DNA of 64,000 nucleotides from Lachnospiraceae bacterium (GTDB lineage: Bacteria; Bacillota_A; Clostridia; Lachnospirales; Lachnospiraceae): contig JAQUUB010000012.1 in the NCBI GenBank assembly GCA_028694115.1, forward strand, positions 34,911 through 98,910, read 5' to 3'. Below the pieces are notes generated by a model. That model made no database searches and had not been told where the DNA came from. It saw only the letters and a program-made list of their open reading frames with translations. The position numbers were made by a program, and so were the translations under genes. Below, in pieces: positions 42,185 through 51,657 of this stretch (positions are counted from its first letter, which is position 1; the number at the start of each line of letters is the position of its first letter).

Positions 42185-42233
42185 TGAAGGAGTTTTAAGT
42201 AATAACATATCAAATGAAAAAGAGGTGCAGAAA

Positions 42234-43136
42234 GTGGAACAGTTTAAGAAAATTACAATAGATGATAGAGAAATACTAGCGAAATATTTAAATAAGAACC
42301 CACACAGAGCGTGTGATTATAGTGTAGGAAACCTGGTTTTATGGTCAGAAGTTAACAACATTCAATTTGCAGTTGCAGAAGATACATTGTTCATAAAATT
42401 CATGATAGGGGAAGAAAATAATTTCTTATTTCCCATGGGAAATTTTCCAAAGGGAGATGGAGATTTGAAAAAATCATTTGAATGGATATTTGAGTATTGT
42501 AAAGAACAGAATATTAAATTCAAAATGAATATTATTGAACCAGATATGTTTCATGAAATTGAAAAATTATATCCAGGTGAATTTGAAATTTCTTATATAA
42601 GAGATAATGCAGATTATGTATATGAAATAGAGGACTTAAAAAATCTTTCTGGAAAGAAGTATCACGGAAAGAAAAATCATATTAATAAATTTTTAAAAAC
42701 AAATGAGAACTGGGCGTATGAAAGAATTACGGATGAGAACTCAGAAGAATGTATCAACATGGTGAAAGAGTGGTGCGTAGAAAATAAATGCTGTGCAGAT
42801 AAAGAAAAAGCAGCAGAGATCTGTGTCCTTATTAAGGGGCTTAAGTATAGAAAGGAACTGGGTCTTCTGGGTGGCCTTATTCGAATAGATGGAAGAATCG
42901 TGGCAATGACGTTAGGTGAAAAATCAGGTGATGATATGTTTATTATTCATTTTGAAAAGGCATTTGCCGATGTTCCGGGAGCATATCAAATGATTAATCA
43001 GCAGTTTATTATACATGAACTCTCAGATTACACCTACGTTAATCGAGAAGAGGATATGGGACTAGAAGGATTAAGAAAAGCAAAAGAATCTTACTATCCA
43101 TCATTTATGGCTGAAAAAGGTGTAATCATAAAATGA
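42234..43136 (+). CDS. DUF2156 (LPG_synthase C-terminal-like) acyl/aminoacyl-transferase-fold protein
   Basis: The 300-residue soluble protein has the double-GNAT layout of DUF2156: ACDYSVGNLVLWSEV near the start, YHGKKNHINKFLKTN in the middle, and a second half with GGLIRIDGRIVAMTLGE, FEKAFADVPGAYQMINQQF and VNREEDMGLEGLRKAKESYYPS. The fold is that of the catalytic part of lysyl-phosphatidylglycerol synthases, but no membrane part is present, so lipid aminoacylation is not shown. GTG codons at 42225 and 42234 compete; 42234 has AGAGGTG at good spacing. The next gene overlaps by ATGA. Confidence 0.85.
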   Translation: MEQFKKITIDDREILAKYLNKNPHRACDYSVGNLVLWSEVNNIQFAVAEDTLFIKFMIGEENNFLFPMGNFPKGDGDLKKSFEWIFEYCKEQNIKFKMNIIEPDMFHEIEKLYPGEFEISYIRDNADYVYEIEDLKNLSGKKYHGKKNHINKFLKTNENWAYERITDENSEECINMVKEWCVENKCCADKEKAAEICVLIKGLKYRKELGLLGGLIRIDGRIVAMTLGEKSGDDMFIIHFEKAFADVPGAYQMINQQFIIHELSDYTYVNREEDMGLEGLRKAKESYYPSFMAEKGVIIK

Positions 43137-44350
43137 TTACTTGGAAAAGGAAATTTGTAATCATATGGACAGGGCAGGCAATATCAATTTTCACCAGTTC
43201 TATTATCCATATGGCAATTATCTGGTATTTGACCGATAAAACGAAATCAGCTACCATTCTGTCCCTTGCAACTTTGGCAGGCTTTTTGCCGCAGGCGGTA
43301 TTAGGTCCATTTATTGGTGTCCTGATTGATCGATATGATCGAAAAAAGATTATGATACTTGCTGACTTATCAATCGCATTTGTAACTTTACTATTAGCTA
43401 TAGTTAGTTGGTTTGCAACATTGCCGATTTGGCTAATTATGATGGTACTTTTTTTGCGATCCATTGGAACAGCATTTCATGAACCTTCTTTACAGGCGGT
43501 TACTCCTATTATTGTACCAAAGGAATATCTGACTAATTGCGCAGGATATACGCAGGCAATGGAATCTGTTTCGTTTTTATTAAGTCCAGCAGTTGCGGCA
43601 ATTCTTTACAGTAAATTAAATATAAGTTTGATCTTGTTAACGGATATCGTTGGGGCAGCAATTGCCGTCTTAACTATTTTGATTATTAAAATCCCCCAAA
43701 TTAGTCGAACAGATCATGAAGTGGCACCAAATCTTTTGAGAGAAGCAAAGGAAGGATTCCGTGCATTGCGCCAAGAAAAGGGAATGATGAGCTTAATGAT
43801 GATAGGTTCCCTGTATGCAATGATTTATTTCCCCATTGGTACGCTGTATCCACTAATTTGTATGTCATACTTTGGAGGTACCTTTAAAGATTCCAGTATT
43901 GTAGAAATCGTATTTTCAGCAGGAACCTTATTAGGAGCAATCGTCCTTGGAAAATGGGGGAAAAGAATGAATAAGATTTATGCAATCATTTTTTCAATTG
44001 CTGGGATGGGAGTGGGACTCATTATAACAGGGATCTTACAACCTGACCAATTCAGGGTATTTATAATATTAGCAGGTTTTATGGGGATAACGATACCATT
44101 CTATTATGGAGTCCTCACTGCGATCTATCAGCTTAAGATTAACGAGGAATATCTAGGAAGAGTTCTTTCCTTATCAACCAGCCTTTCCATGATTGCAATG
44201 CCGCTTGGTTTAATTTTATCTGGTTCCTTTGCAGATGTAATAGGAGTTGAAAAATGGTTTTTTCTATCAGGATTATTAACCGTAACAATAGCAGGCGTGT
44301 GTTTTCTGCTCCCATCTCTTCGTAATTGTTGTATCGAAAAAGAACAATAA
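43133..44350 (+). CDS. MFS transporter (MefA/EntS-like exporter group)
   Basis: The 405-residue protein has 12 predicted membrane segments. The loop GVLIDRYDRKKIMILADLS is the MFS signature between helices 2 and 3, and LRSIGTAFHEPSLQAVTP, with PAVAAILY in a later helix, is typical of the MFS_3 group that includes macrolide and siderophore exporters. It overlaps the DUF2156 gene by ATGA. The substrate is unknown; a small toxic molecule or siderophore is the usual cargo. Confidence 0.9.
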   Translation: MITWKRKFVIIWTGQAISIFTSSIIHMAIIWYLTDKTKSATILSLATLAGFLPQAVLGPFIGVLIDRYDRKKIMILADLSIAFVTLLLAIVSWFATLPIWLIMMVLFLRSIGTAFHEPSLQAVTPIIVPKEYLTNCAGYTQAMESVSFLLSPAVAAILYSKLNISLILLTDIVGAAIAVLTILIIKIPQISRTDHEVAPNLLREAKEGFRALRQEKGMMSLMMIGSLYAMIYFPIGTLYPLICMSYFGGTFKDSSIVEIVFSAGTLLGAIVLGKWGKRMNKIYAIIFSIAGMGVGLIITGILQPDQFRVFIILAGFMGITIPFYYGVLTAIYQLKINEEYLGRVLSLSTSLSMIAMPLGLILSGSFADVIGVEKWFFLSGLLTVTIAGVCFLLPSLRNCCIEKEQ

Positions 44351-44471
44351 ACATAAGGTGGTATTTTTCCGGCTTTGCAACAGAGGGGAGCAGTTCCGAT
44401 TTATTCTAGTGAAATCTGGATAACTATTTGTCTTGTTTACGTTTGAATTACCATATGAGGGTGCAAAAGAA

Positions 44472-44570
44472 ATGTTAATGGTTGACCCGATAGAAGATAA
44501 AGAGTTTTTAAAAGAATTATTGGAAGAAATGTATAAGGAGCTACCTGCACCTAAAGTGAAAAGGAAATAA
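44472..44570 (+). pseudogene. Short coding remnant or small protein (32 aa)
   Basis: An ATG frame encodes MLMVDPIEDKEFLKELLEEM and a Lys/Pro tail. The frame stays open upstream to 44424 with protein-like sequence (FTFELPYEGAKE), suggesting the 3' end of a lost gene. It has no clear ribosome site and no family was recognised. It lies in the 228-bp gap between the MFS and GNAT genes. Confidence 0.3.
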
Positions 44571-44578
44571 TAGAAGTA

Positions 44579-45043
44579 ATGATAAGAGAAATAAAAAAAG
44601 AAGAAATCCCGTTATTGACGGATTTCATTTATGAAGCTATTTTTCAGAGAGATACAGAGCATCTAGTACCACGAACAATTATTCAGGATCCATCGATTTT
44701 TATTTACATCGATCAATTTGGGACACGAAAAGATGATCACTGTTTGGTTGCCGTGGAAGATGGTCTCATTGTGGGGGCGGTTTGGGTACGATGTATCAAG
44801 GCATTTGGCTGTGTCGATGCTGACACACCTGAATTTGCCATATCCTTATATCCACAGTACAGAGGACAGGGAATTGGTACACAGTTAATGAGTGAAATGC
44901 TTCAATTATTAAAAGAAAAGGGATACAAAAAAACATCCTTGGCGGTTCAAAAAGATAATTATGCTTATAAGATGTATCAAAAGGTTGGATTTCAAATCCT
45001 TGAAGAATTAGAGGAAGAGTACCTAATGATTTGTCATTTATAG
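44579..45043 (+). CDS. GNAT family N-acetyltransferase
   Basis: The 154-residue protein has the GNAT fold. Acetyl-CoA-binding motif A reads YPQYRGQGIGTQLM, with the usual beta-bulge strand before it (FAISL), and motif B is AVQKDNYAYKMYQKVGFQIL. It would acetylate an amine on a small molecule or protein; the substrate cannot be told. The ribosome site is weak (GAAGTA). It lies 17 bp ahead of an AraC regulator gene on the same strand. Confidence 0.9.
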   Translation: MIREIKKEEIPLLTDFIYEAIFQRDTEHLVPRTIIQDPSIFIYIDQFGTRKDDHCLVAVEDGLIVGAVWVRCIKAFGCVDADTPEFAISLYPQYRGQGIGTQLMSEMLQLLKEKGYKKTSLAVQKDNYAYKMYQKVGFQILEELEEEYLMICHL

Positions 45044-45060
45044 AAATAAAGAAAGGTCAT

Positions 45061-45798
45061 ATGAGATATTTTAATTATAATGAGGACTTAGAGTTTATTC
45101 TAACTGAGGAAACGGAAGTTACATTTGAAAAGCATAATCATATTTCTAAATATGTAGCAGGTATCGTATTAAATGGAACGTTAAAAATTGAGGAGAATGA
45201 TAGAACAATCGTGTGTCATTGCGATGATATTTTTATAATACCAATCTATTCTGTTCATTCGCTACATTTGAATCATCCATCCATCAGGTTGTTGACGATG
45301 TGTGTAGGTATTCCATTTATAAATCAGTATTCATTAAATGAAGCAAGAGAAATATTAGTACATAATACCAATGAATTACAAAAACTTAATATAATAGATG
45401 GTAAAAAGGCAAGTGCTTTTGAAGACGCTTTGGATCTTATTTTTACATTATATCATGAGCAAAAGCTGGTCTTTCCTGAGCCAATCAATGAGATTAATCA
45501 ATTGATTATTAACAATCCCCAAGGACAATTAGATTTAGAGTCTTTAGCGAAACGGATTTATATCAGCAAGTATTATATGATTAGAAAATTTAAAGAAAAT
45601 ATTGGACTCACACCGCATAATTTTCAAATACAAAATCGAATCAGAAGAGCTCAGTACCTGTTAGGAGAGGGATGGACTGTTATTGATGTTGCGGTGGAAT
45701 TGGGGTTTTATGATCAGAGTCATTTTGTGAAAAGTTTCAAGTACTATGTTGGTTTAACGCCTAGTGAATATATTCATTCCTTAGAAAAGCTGAATTAG
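45061..45798 (+). CDS. AraC family transcriptional regulator
   Basis: The 245-residue protein has an N-terminal cupin-like ligand pocket (about 1-130) and a C-terminal double helix-turn-helix (LDLESLAKRIYISKYYMIRKFKENIGLTPHNFQIQNRIRRAQ region, then VIDVAVELGFYDQSHFVKSFKYYVGLTPSEY). The start at ATG 45061 follows GAAAGGT; an upstream TTG at 45031 lies inside the GNAT gene. The cupin gene downstream and the GNAT gene upstream are the most likely targets or operon partners. The ligand is unknown. Confidence 0.92.
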   Translation: MRYFNYNEDLEFILTEETEVTFEKHNHISKYVAGIVLNGTLKIEENDRTIVCHCDDIFIIPIYSVHSLHLNHPSIRLLTMCVGIPFINQYSLNEAREILVHNTNELQKLNIIDGKKASAFEDALDLIFTLYHEQKLVFPEPINEINQLIINNPQGQLDLESLAKRIYISKYYMIRKFKENIGLTPHNFQIQNRIRRAQYLLGEGWTVIDVAVELGFYDQSHFVKSFKYYVGLTPSEYIHSLEKLN

Positions 45799-45878
45799 AT
45801 AAGCAATTTTTTACAAGGAATTCCTTTTATTTTATTGTATTATTTTACTAAGCAATTATTATAAAAGGAGACGATAGA

Positions 45879-46262
45879 ATGAATACATTTGAAAGATTTA
45901 ACAATGGGAAATTAGTATTATCGAATGCAGAGAAAAATTTTTGTAATGTGGAGTGGTCAAAGCATCCTACTTTTGAGGGAGTAGAATTGAAGCATATCTT
46001 GACGGCAAGTGACACAGGTGGGGTATTCAGTTACCACTTGGTAAAAATTGCACCTAACTGCAGTATCAAAGAACATATGCATGAGAAACAATTAGAAACA
46101 CATGAGGTAATTATGGGAATGGGAGAATGTATAAATGGTGGAACTTCGATATGCTATGAACCAGGAGTAATTTCAATAATGACAGCTGGTGTTTTTCATG
46201 AAGTAAATGCTTTGTCAGAGGGGTTATACCTCTTTGCAAAATTCATACCTGCATTATGTTAA
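45879..46262 (+). CDS. Cupin domain protein
   Basis: The 127-residue protein is a single cupin barrel. EHMHEKQLETHEVIMGMGE carries the metal-binding histidines and glutamate of cupin motif 1, and AGVFHEVNALSEGLYLF gives motif 2 with its His. Such small cupins bind a metal and often a small sugar or amino-acid-like ligand; the activity is unknown. AAAGGAGA precedes the start. A terminator follows, so the GNAT-AraC-cupin stretch ends here. Confidence 0.85.
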   Translation: MNTFERFNNGKLVLSNAEKNFCNVEWSKHPTFEGVELKHILTASDTGGVFSYHLVKIAPNCSIKEHMHEKQLETHEVIMGMGECINGGTSICYEPGVISIMTAGVFHEVNALSEGLYLFAKFIPALC

Positions 46263-46278
46263 AAGGTATAATACTGTT

Positions 46279-46321
46279 AAAATCCTTATCTTTACCAATT
46301 AGGTGAAAATAAGGATTTTTT
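46279..46321 (+). terminator. Rho-independent terminator
   Basis: AAAATCCTTAT and ATAAGGATTTT form an 11-bp stem with a loop of about 20 bases, followed by T residues, after the cupin gene. Confidence 0.85.
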
Positions 46322-46551
46322 AAATCTGTTTTTATTGTATATTTTGTCAATATTTGGTAGTATTTAGATAGTAAGATAAGTAAAAAAAGGGTAGTAAGGT
46401 AATAAAAATATATTATGAAACGGAGGCACAAAAAGTTATAAATTTTCATTGGATACTATTGTAACAAGGGAACTGCCATGGGAAGGTATGTGACAGGATT
46501 ATACAGGTACCTCAATCGAAAGATAAATGTGGCATGATAGGAGGAAAAAGA

Positions 46552-49158
46552 ATGTTCAAACATATTAGAACCCAATTTTTGTCCATAATAATTCCGGTTG
46601 TCATATTATCTATGATGGTTACTTATTTATTTAGTATCTATATTGGAAAAAATATCATAGAAACTGGTACAAAAGGAAGAATAAATGCCGAACAGTCAGC
46701 ACAGACCAAAAGAATAGAAGATGAATTAAAAATGGCTCGTGCCATAACAGAAGAAACAGCTGCAATAGCAAGCCAGACCTATAAGTATGGGGATTTAAAA
46801 ATGTATGAGAATACACTTCAGTCAATTGTAGCAAGTCAATCCATGATGATTGGATCAGGTATCTGGTTTGAACCATATTTATTCAACTCAGATAAAAAGT
46901 ATACAGGACCATATGTTTATAAAGAAGGCGGAAATTTAATCATAACATATGAATATGAAAATTTAGATTATGACTACCCATCACAAGCATTTTATCTTCT
47001 TCCAAAAGAACAGGAAAAAACAATATTTACAGATGTTTATTATGATAAAGCTTTAGACAGTTATCTTGTTACATGTGCAAGTCCAATTTTTGATGAGAAT
47101 CATAATTATATTGGATGTACCACGATAGATATTGAACTAACTTTTATTAAAAAAATCATTGAAGAATATGGAAAATCGCATGATGGTGATAGCTATATTT
47201 TAAACAAAGATGGCTTATATCTTGCACATAGTAGTAAGGATTTTTCAAGGGATGAAAAAAACATTAATCTCACAGATAATATTACATTACAACAGGCTGC
47301 TAAGACAATATTAGCTCACAAATCAGGAGTAACAAGTTATCAGAAGAATGGTGAGACGATTTATCTCTACTATGATACGATGAAAACATGGGAATGGAAA
47401 ATCGTGTATGAGTTACCAGAAAAAATTATGAAAGCACCACTATATAGATTTAATCGTGTGTTTTTTATGATATGTTTTATCTCAGCTGCTATCATCGGGT
47501 TACTAATTTATTTGATTATATCAAAAAGTATAAGTAAACCGTTACAAATTTTAGAAAAAGATATTATCCAATTGGGTAATCAACATAATTATAATTCAGA
47601 AACAAGTAATATTATGAGACGTAAGGATGAGGTTGGGAGAATTGGAAATGCATTTTCAGAAATGAAAAAGAAATTGTATCAGTTTGAACAAGCCTTGTAT
47701 GAATCAATGGAAGAAGTAATCGCTTCTAATGAGGAGATTAGCCAGCAAAATGAATTGCTGATTAAGCAGGAGAAACTGTTACTAGAAAAAACAAAATATA
47801 ATTCAGCAATTGTTGAGGCAATGCCAGATATGTTGTTTGTTTTTTCGAAAAATGGACAATTTCTTGAGTGCCAGGGAAATACAAGTAGCATGTATATGCC
47901 AAAGGAGAAGTTCATTGGGAAATATTTAAGGGAATTATTTTCAGAAGATTTAGTAACGGTTGCTATGCAAAAAATAAATGATGCAATTACGACAGGTGAA
48001 ATGCAGGTGTTTGAATATGAACTTGCCAATGGAACGGAGTCTGGTTATTTTGAACTAAGAATTGTTGAATGTTATGATGAAAAGGTAATAGGAATTGTAA
48101 GGGATATTACGAATGAACATAAAAGAGTAGATGAAATTCAATATATTAGTTTTCATGACCAACTCACAGGATTATTTAATCGGAGGTATTATGAATTTAT
48201 TCTACAGGAAATTTCAAACAATCAATGGGATTTACCAATCAGTGTTGTATATTCTGATGTAAATGGATTAAAGCTGGTCAATGACTCATTTGGACACAGT
48301 GTAGGGGATTTATTACTGAAAAAATATGCTGAAATTTTGCACCAATCTAAGAAAAAAGATGAAGTGATTGCTCGAATTGGTGGAGATGAATTTGCCATTC
48401 TTATTCCTGGAAAAAGTGAAGATGAAGTATGTGAATATGTCAATGTCCTAAATCAAGCATGTAAAATGGAGCAGATAAATGGATTATCGTTATCCGTTGC
48501 TTTTGGTTATGGGACAATTACAAAGGAAGATCAGTCTATTCAAAATGTAATAAATTCTGCAGAAGATATGATGTATAAGAATAAAATGTTTGAGGCAGAC
48601 AGTAGGCATAGTAGGATGATAAATATAATCATACAAACTTTGCAAGAAAAGAATCCAAGGGAGGAGCAGCATTCTCACAGAGTAGCAGAGCTATGTGAAA
48701 AATTAGCTATAATACTTAAAAAAGATGAAACTGAGGTTCAAAAAATTAAGAATGCGGCCTTGCTGCATGATATAGGGAAAATAGGAATTTCCGAAGAAAT
48801 ATTGAATAAGGAGGGGGCATTAAGTAAGGAAGAGTATCAAACGATTTGTAAACATTCAGAAATAGGGCATAGAATTCTGCGTGCTTCCTCTTATTTGGCT
48901 GAAGTATCAGAGATTGTATTATATCATCATGAAAGGTGGGACGGACAAGGTTACCCATATGGTTTAGAAGGTGATGATATACCGGTTGAAGCTAGAATGA
49001 TTACAATAGCTGATTCATATGATGCAATGATAAGTGAAAGAACCTATAAAAAAGCACGTTCATTAGAAGAGGCAAGAGAAGAAATTGCAAGAAATGCTGG
49101 GACTCAGTTTGATCCATATCTGGTTCAAATTTTTTTAACCAAAGTAATAAATAAATAA
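46552..49158 (+). CDS. dCache-HAMP-PAS-GGDEF-HD-GYP sensor protein
   Basis: The 868-residue protein has a membrane segment near the start (FLSIIIPVVILSMMVTYLFSIYI), a large outside sensing domain of the dCache type (about 32-295; SGIWFEPYLF, VTCASPIFDENHNYIGC), a second membrane segment, HAMP, PAS (about 415-540), GGDEF (RIGGDEFAIL at about 608-617) and HD-GYP (HDIGKIG at H739, HHERWDGQGYPYG at H792-E794). Both the c-di-GMP synthase signature and the phosphodiesterase signature are intact, and no RxxD inhibitory site precedes GGDEF (KKDE instead). Which activity dominates cannot be told. AGGAGG sits 7 nt ahead of the chosen ATG. Confidence 0.93.
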   Translation: MFKHIRTQFLSIIIPVVILSMMVTYLFSIYIGKNIIETGTKGRINAEQSAQTKRIEDELKMARAITEETAAIASQTYKYGDLKMYENTLQSIVASQSMMIGSGIWFEPYLFNSDKKYTGPYVYKEGGNLIITYEYENLDYDYPSQAFYLLPKEQEKTIFTDVYYDKALDSYLVTCASPIFDENHNYIGCTTIDIELTFIKKIIEEYGKSHDGDSYILNKDGLYLAHSSKDFSRDEKNINLTDNITLQQAAKTILAHKSGVTSYQKNGETIYLYYDTMKTWEWKIVYELPEKIMKAPLYRFNRVFFMICFISAAIIGLLIYLIISKSISKPLQILEKDIIQLGNQHNYNSETSNIMRRKDEVGRIGNAFSEMKKKLYQFEQALYESMEEVIASNEEISQQNELLIKQEKLLLEKTKYNSAIVEAMPDMLFVFSKNGQFLECQGNTSSMYMPKEKFIGKYLRELFSEDLVTVAMQKINDAITTGEMQVFEYELANGTESGYFELRIVECYDEKVIGIVRDITNEHKRVDEIQYISFHDQLTGLFNRRYYEFILQEISNNQWDLPISVVYSDVNGLKLVNDSFGHSVGDLLLKKYAEILHQSKKKDEVIARIGGDEFAILIPGKSEDEVCEYVNVLNQACKMEQINGLSLSVAFGYGTITKEDQSIQNVINSAEDMMYKNKMFEADSRHSRMINIIIQTLQEKNPREEQHSHRVAELCEKLAIILKKDETEVQKIKNAALLHDIGKIGISEEILNKEGALSKEEYQTICKHSEIGHRILRASSYLAEVSEIVLYHHERWDGQGYPYGLEGDDIPVEARMITIADSYDAMISERTYKKARSLEEAREEIARNAGTQFDPYLVQIFLTKVINK

Positions 49159-49169
49159 TGATATATAAT

Positions 49170-49207
49170 AAAAAGGTATCCAACTACAAGTAGAAGGATA
49201 CCTTTTT
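49170..49207 (+). terminator. Rho-independent terminator
   Basis: AAAAAGGTATCC and GGATACCTTTTT form a 12-bp stem. The A and T runs on both sides mean it could also serve the convergent DUF3048 gene. Confidence 0.88.
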
Positions 49208-49222
49208 CAAAGGAAGGCAATT

Positions 49223-49247
49223 CATAACTGAGAACCGTCCCCCTATT
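49223..49247 (-). repeat. Third copy of the GGGACGGTTCTCAG repeat (inverted)
   Basis: On the reverse strand the sequence reads AATAGGGGGACGGTTCTCAG followed by TTATG, matching the two direct copies at 11256-11303 including their flanks. It overlaps the stop codon region of the DUF3048 gene. Confidence 0.75.
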
Positions 49248-50355
49248 GAATTTTTAGGTTTGCATAAATATCATCTGGTACCATTGCAACGTATGTTTTA
49301 CCAGTATTAATTGTGATTTCTTTTCCATCTTTGTCGTAATAACGAGTGGGATTCAAATCATCAATTTTTGACCAGGTAACAGGAATTGCCTGTCCATTTG
49401 TAATATAGAGACCTTCACGATCTGCATCAACAGAGTAGAACATCATGTAGCCATGCTCATCAAATTTTTCATAACGAGCATTTTGAATTAACAAATTCTT
49501 AAATGCAAGTTTTGCATTAGAGTTACCTGGATCAACATGATCTGTACCGTATTCGGAATAGTAATATAATCCGTCGGATTCGTTATATTCAAGAACTGGC
49601 TTATTGTGTTTAAATGGCATGTCAACACGTGTACAAGCTTTAGCATCTGAATTAGATGATAAATCAACTGGGTTTGCTTCAGAAGCAAATTGATAATGAG
49701 GACCAGTATAGTACTTGTTGTAGGTAACACTATATCCTTTTGTCTTGAAGTTCTTATCAAGATCTCCAGGAAGAATATATTCTGTAAATTCTCTTGCTTT
49801 TCCATTATTTACACGAGAAAAAGTTCCACTAAAGTTTTCAACAAAATCATTTGCTAAGAACATATCAATGTAAAAAGGACCACCATCATGGCAAACAACT
49901 GCATTCCATTCAGGAGCAATCTGAAGATTGGTAGGTCTTACACTTCGGATACTACCTAACTGTTCGATTTTTTCCCAATCCTTTACCATTACCATAAAAC
50001 GGGTAACACCATCATTTAATGTACTGTTTGTAATTTCATAGACAACGTCTGCTTTTGAAAGACCGTAATGAGGTAATGCTGTTTTTTCATTGTCGACCAT
50101 AGCTGCAATTGGTCTTTGATCTTTGAGAGATTCATCTATCCATTCATTTGTTAATTCACTACGATACATTCCTTCGCGGGTTTCTTCTTCAACGGGTTCT
50201 TCAACAACTTCTTCTACAGGCGCTGTGTCTTCGGAAACCTCAATGATTGGAGTAACCTCGGCTTCGACAGGTGCAGTTTCTTCTTTTTTACCACAACCCA
50301 CCAATACCATACCGCAGGATAATGCGATAAGAAGTAGTAAGTTTCTCTTACACAT
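49243..50355 (-). CDS. DUF3048 (YerB-like) lipoprotein
   Basis: The 370-residue protein has a lipoprotein signal (GMVLVGCGKKEE), an acidic linker (about 25-60), then the DUF3048 pattern: DQRPIAAMVDNEKTALPHYGLSKADVVYEI, FMVMVKDWEKIEQLGSIRSVR and HDGGPFYIDMF. The C-terminal half (KDGKEITINTGKTYVAMVP) is the domain's companion that ends the family. It is tethered outside the membrane. The family's job is not settled; an envelope or peptidoglycan-related role is suspected. GAGAGGAATT precedes the start. It ends inside the GGGACGGTTCTCAG repeat. Confidence 0.92.
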   Translation of the reverse strand: MCKRNLLLLIALSCGMVLVGCGKKEETAPVEAEVTPIIEVSEDTAPVEEVVEEPVEEETREGMYRSELTNEWIDESLKDQRPIAAMVDNEKTALPHYGLSKADVVYEITNSTLNDGVTRFMVMVKDWEKIEQLGSIRSVRPTNLQIAPEWNAVVCHDGGPFYIDMFLANDFVENFSGTFSRVNNGKAREFTEYILPGDLDKNFKTKGYSVTYNKYYTGPHYQFASEANPVDLSSNSDAKACTRVDMPFKHNKPVLEYNESDGLYYYSEYGTDHVDPGNSNAKLAFKNLLIQNARYEKFDEHGYMMFYSVDADREGLYITNGQAIPVTWSKIDDLNPTRYYDKDGKEITINTGKTYVAMVPDDIYANLKIQ

Positions 50356-50408
50356 AAATATAATTCCTCTCTTTCTGATAAAACATTTCTAATTTTATCT
50401 CCGCATTG

Positions 50409-50436
50409 ATTATAGCATAAAGAGGGAATTTGTACA
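50409..50436 (-). promoter_or_regulatory. Promoter of the DUF3048 gene
   Basis: On the reverse strand TGTACA (50431-50436) and TATAAT (50409-50414) are 16 bp apart, about 55 bp before the start codon. Confidence 0.5.
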
Positions 50437-50596
50437 CTATTTGATTTTATCTTAAAAAAATATTAATGATTTTATCACTTTTTTTATACTTAATAGCATA
50501 AAAAACTGTTGAAATAAACAAAAAAATATATAAAATAAACAAAAAATACACAATTCTTAGTGCAATTTTTAAAAGCATCAAAATTCAATTGTTTTG

Positions 50597-50625
50597 TTGA
50601 AAATTGTTCCTATAAAGCGTAATAT
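50597..50625 (+). promoter_or_regulatory. Promoter of the diacylglycerol-kinase-like gene
   Basis: TTGAAA (50597-50602) and TAATAT (50620-50625) are 17 bp apart, 93 bp before the start codon. It may drive the downstream hybrid kinase and response regulator too. Confidence 0.55.
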
Positions 50626-50718
50626 AGATATATTATAGAAAAATTGTAAAAAACATTTGCAGCAGAGTAAACTATTGGATTTGATAAAAGTTGAGTTGAG
50701 AAAGAGGAACTATATATT

Positions 50719-51633
50719 ATGAAACATATATTTATTATCAACGCTAATTTAGGTGGGGTATATGATGCAGAAAAAATACGTAACCAATTAAAAAGTAGAG
50801 AGGATTTTGAGTATCTTGTTTTTAATACAGAGTATGCGGGCCATGAGCGAGTTTTGGCGGAACAGATGGAAGACTTATTTAAGGATGAAAAGATACGAAT
50901 TTATAGTTGTGGGGGAACAGGGACTTTTTACAATGTTTTGAATGGAATTCATAATCTTGATCGAACAGAGATTGCTTTTTTGCCATGTGGAGTATCATGT
51001 GACTTTTTGAAAGTATTTGGTCCGAAAAGAAGATATTTTAGGAACATTGAAAATTTAATAGAGGGAGAAGTCTATCCAGTAGATGTGATACAGACGAATC
51101 AGATGCGCGTGATGAATAATATGATTCTGGGTGCAGGTGTCAAGGGTCTGAAATCGGTGGAACATATACGTTCAGTCAATAAAATATTTGAACCTATGGC
51201 TTATCTTGGTACGGGAGTTACAAGTATTTTTTTTGATCCTGTTAAGGAATACGAGCTGGAAATTGATGGGGTTGATTATAGTGGTAGGTATAAACAAATA
51301 TTTATATTAAATGGATGTTGTTGTGGCAGCAAATATTACCCTTTGCCAGCTTCCAATCCTTTTGATGGTTATCTTAATTTTCTGCTTTTAAATGAAATGA
51401 AGAGTATACAGTTTATTAAACTGCTTAAGCATTACAAGGTTGGAAATACAGAAGAATTAGAAAAATGCGGAACTATTTTAGCAGCTAAGAAATTTAGTGT
51501 GAAAGCAAAAACTAACGAATTGTTAACGATAAACTGTGATGGTGAGTTTGAACAAGGGCAAATAGTTGAAGGTGAAGTATTAGAGCATAAATTAAAATTC
51601 ATTGTTCCAAAGGAAGTCTTCAGAAATGAGTAA
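50719..51633 (+). CDS. Degenerate diacylglycerol-kinase-like protein
   Basis: The 304-residue protein follows the DAGK_cat/YegS-type lipid kinase fold: a start strand (HIFIINANLGG), the nucleotide loop and a second segment (IAFLPCGVSCDFLKVFG) matching the usual LPxGTxNDFA. The hallmark GGDGT loop reads GGTGT (65-69), losing the Asp, and GTxND reads GVSCD. Both changes hit the ATP/metal site, so kinase activity is doubtful and a lipid- or nucleotide-binding role is possible. It is 24 bp ahead of a hybrid histidine kinase gene, with no terminator between. Confidence 0.75.
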   Translation: MKHIFIINANLGGVYDAEKIRNQLKSREDFEYLVFNTEYAGHERVLAEQMEDLFKDEKIRIYSCGGTGTFYNVLNGIHNLDRTEIAFLPCGVSCDFLKVFGPKRRYFRNIENLIEGEVYPVDVIQTNQMRVMNNMILGAGVKGLKSVEHIRSVNKIFEPMAYLGTGVTSIFFDPVKEYELEIDGVDYSGRYKQIFILNGCCCGSKYYPLPASNPFDGYLNFLLLNEMKSIQFIKLLKHYKVGNTEELEKCGTILAAKKFSVKAKTNELLTINCDGEFEQGQIVEGEVLEHKLKFIVPKEVFRNE

Positions 51634-51657
51634 CTTAGGGAAGGATACGGTTTCATA

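Larger units (their letters stand above)
50356..50718. other. AT-rich divergent gap with two promoters
   Basis: These 363 bp lie between the divergent DUF3048 and diacylglycerol-kinase-like genes. They are strongly A/T-rich with poly-A and poly-T tracts (50445-50560), which could bend DNA. Apart from one promoter facing each way, listed separately, no gene, RNA or repeat was seen. Confidence 0.6.

Noticed and set aside
49001..49183. Reverse-strand 60-residue frame near the GGDEF gene end
   Set aside because: Antisense to the HD-GYP domain and no supporting signals.
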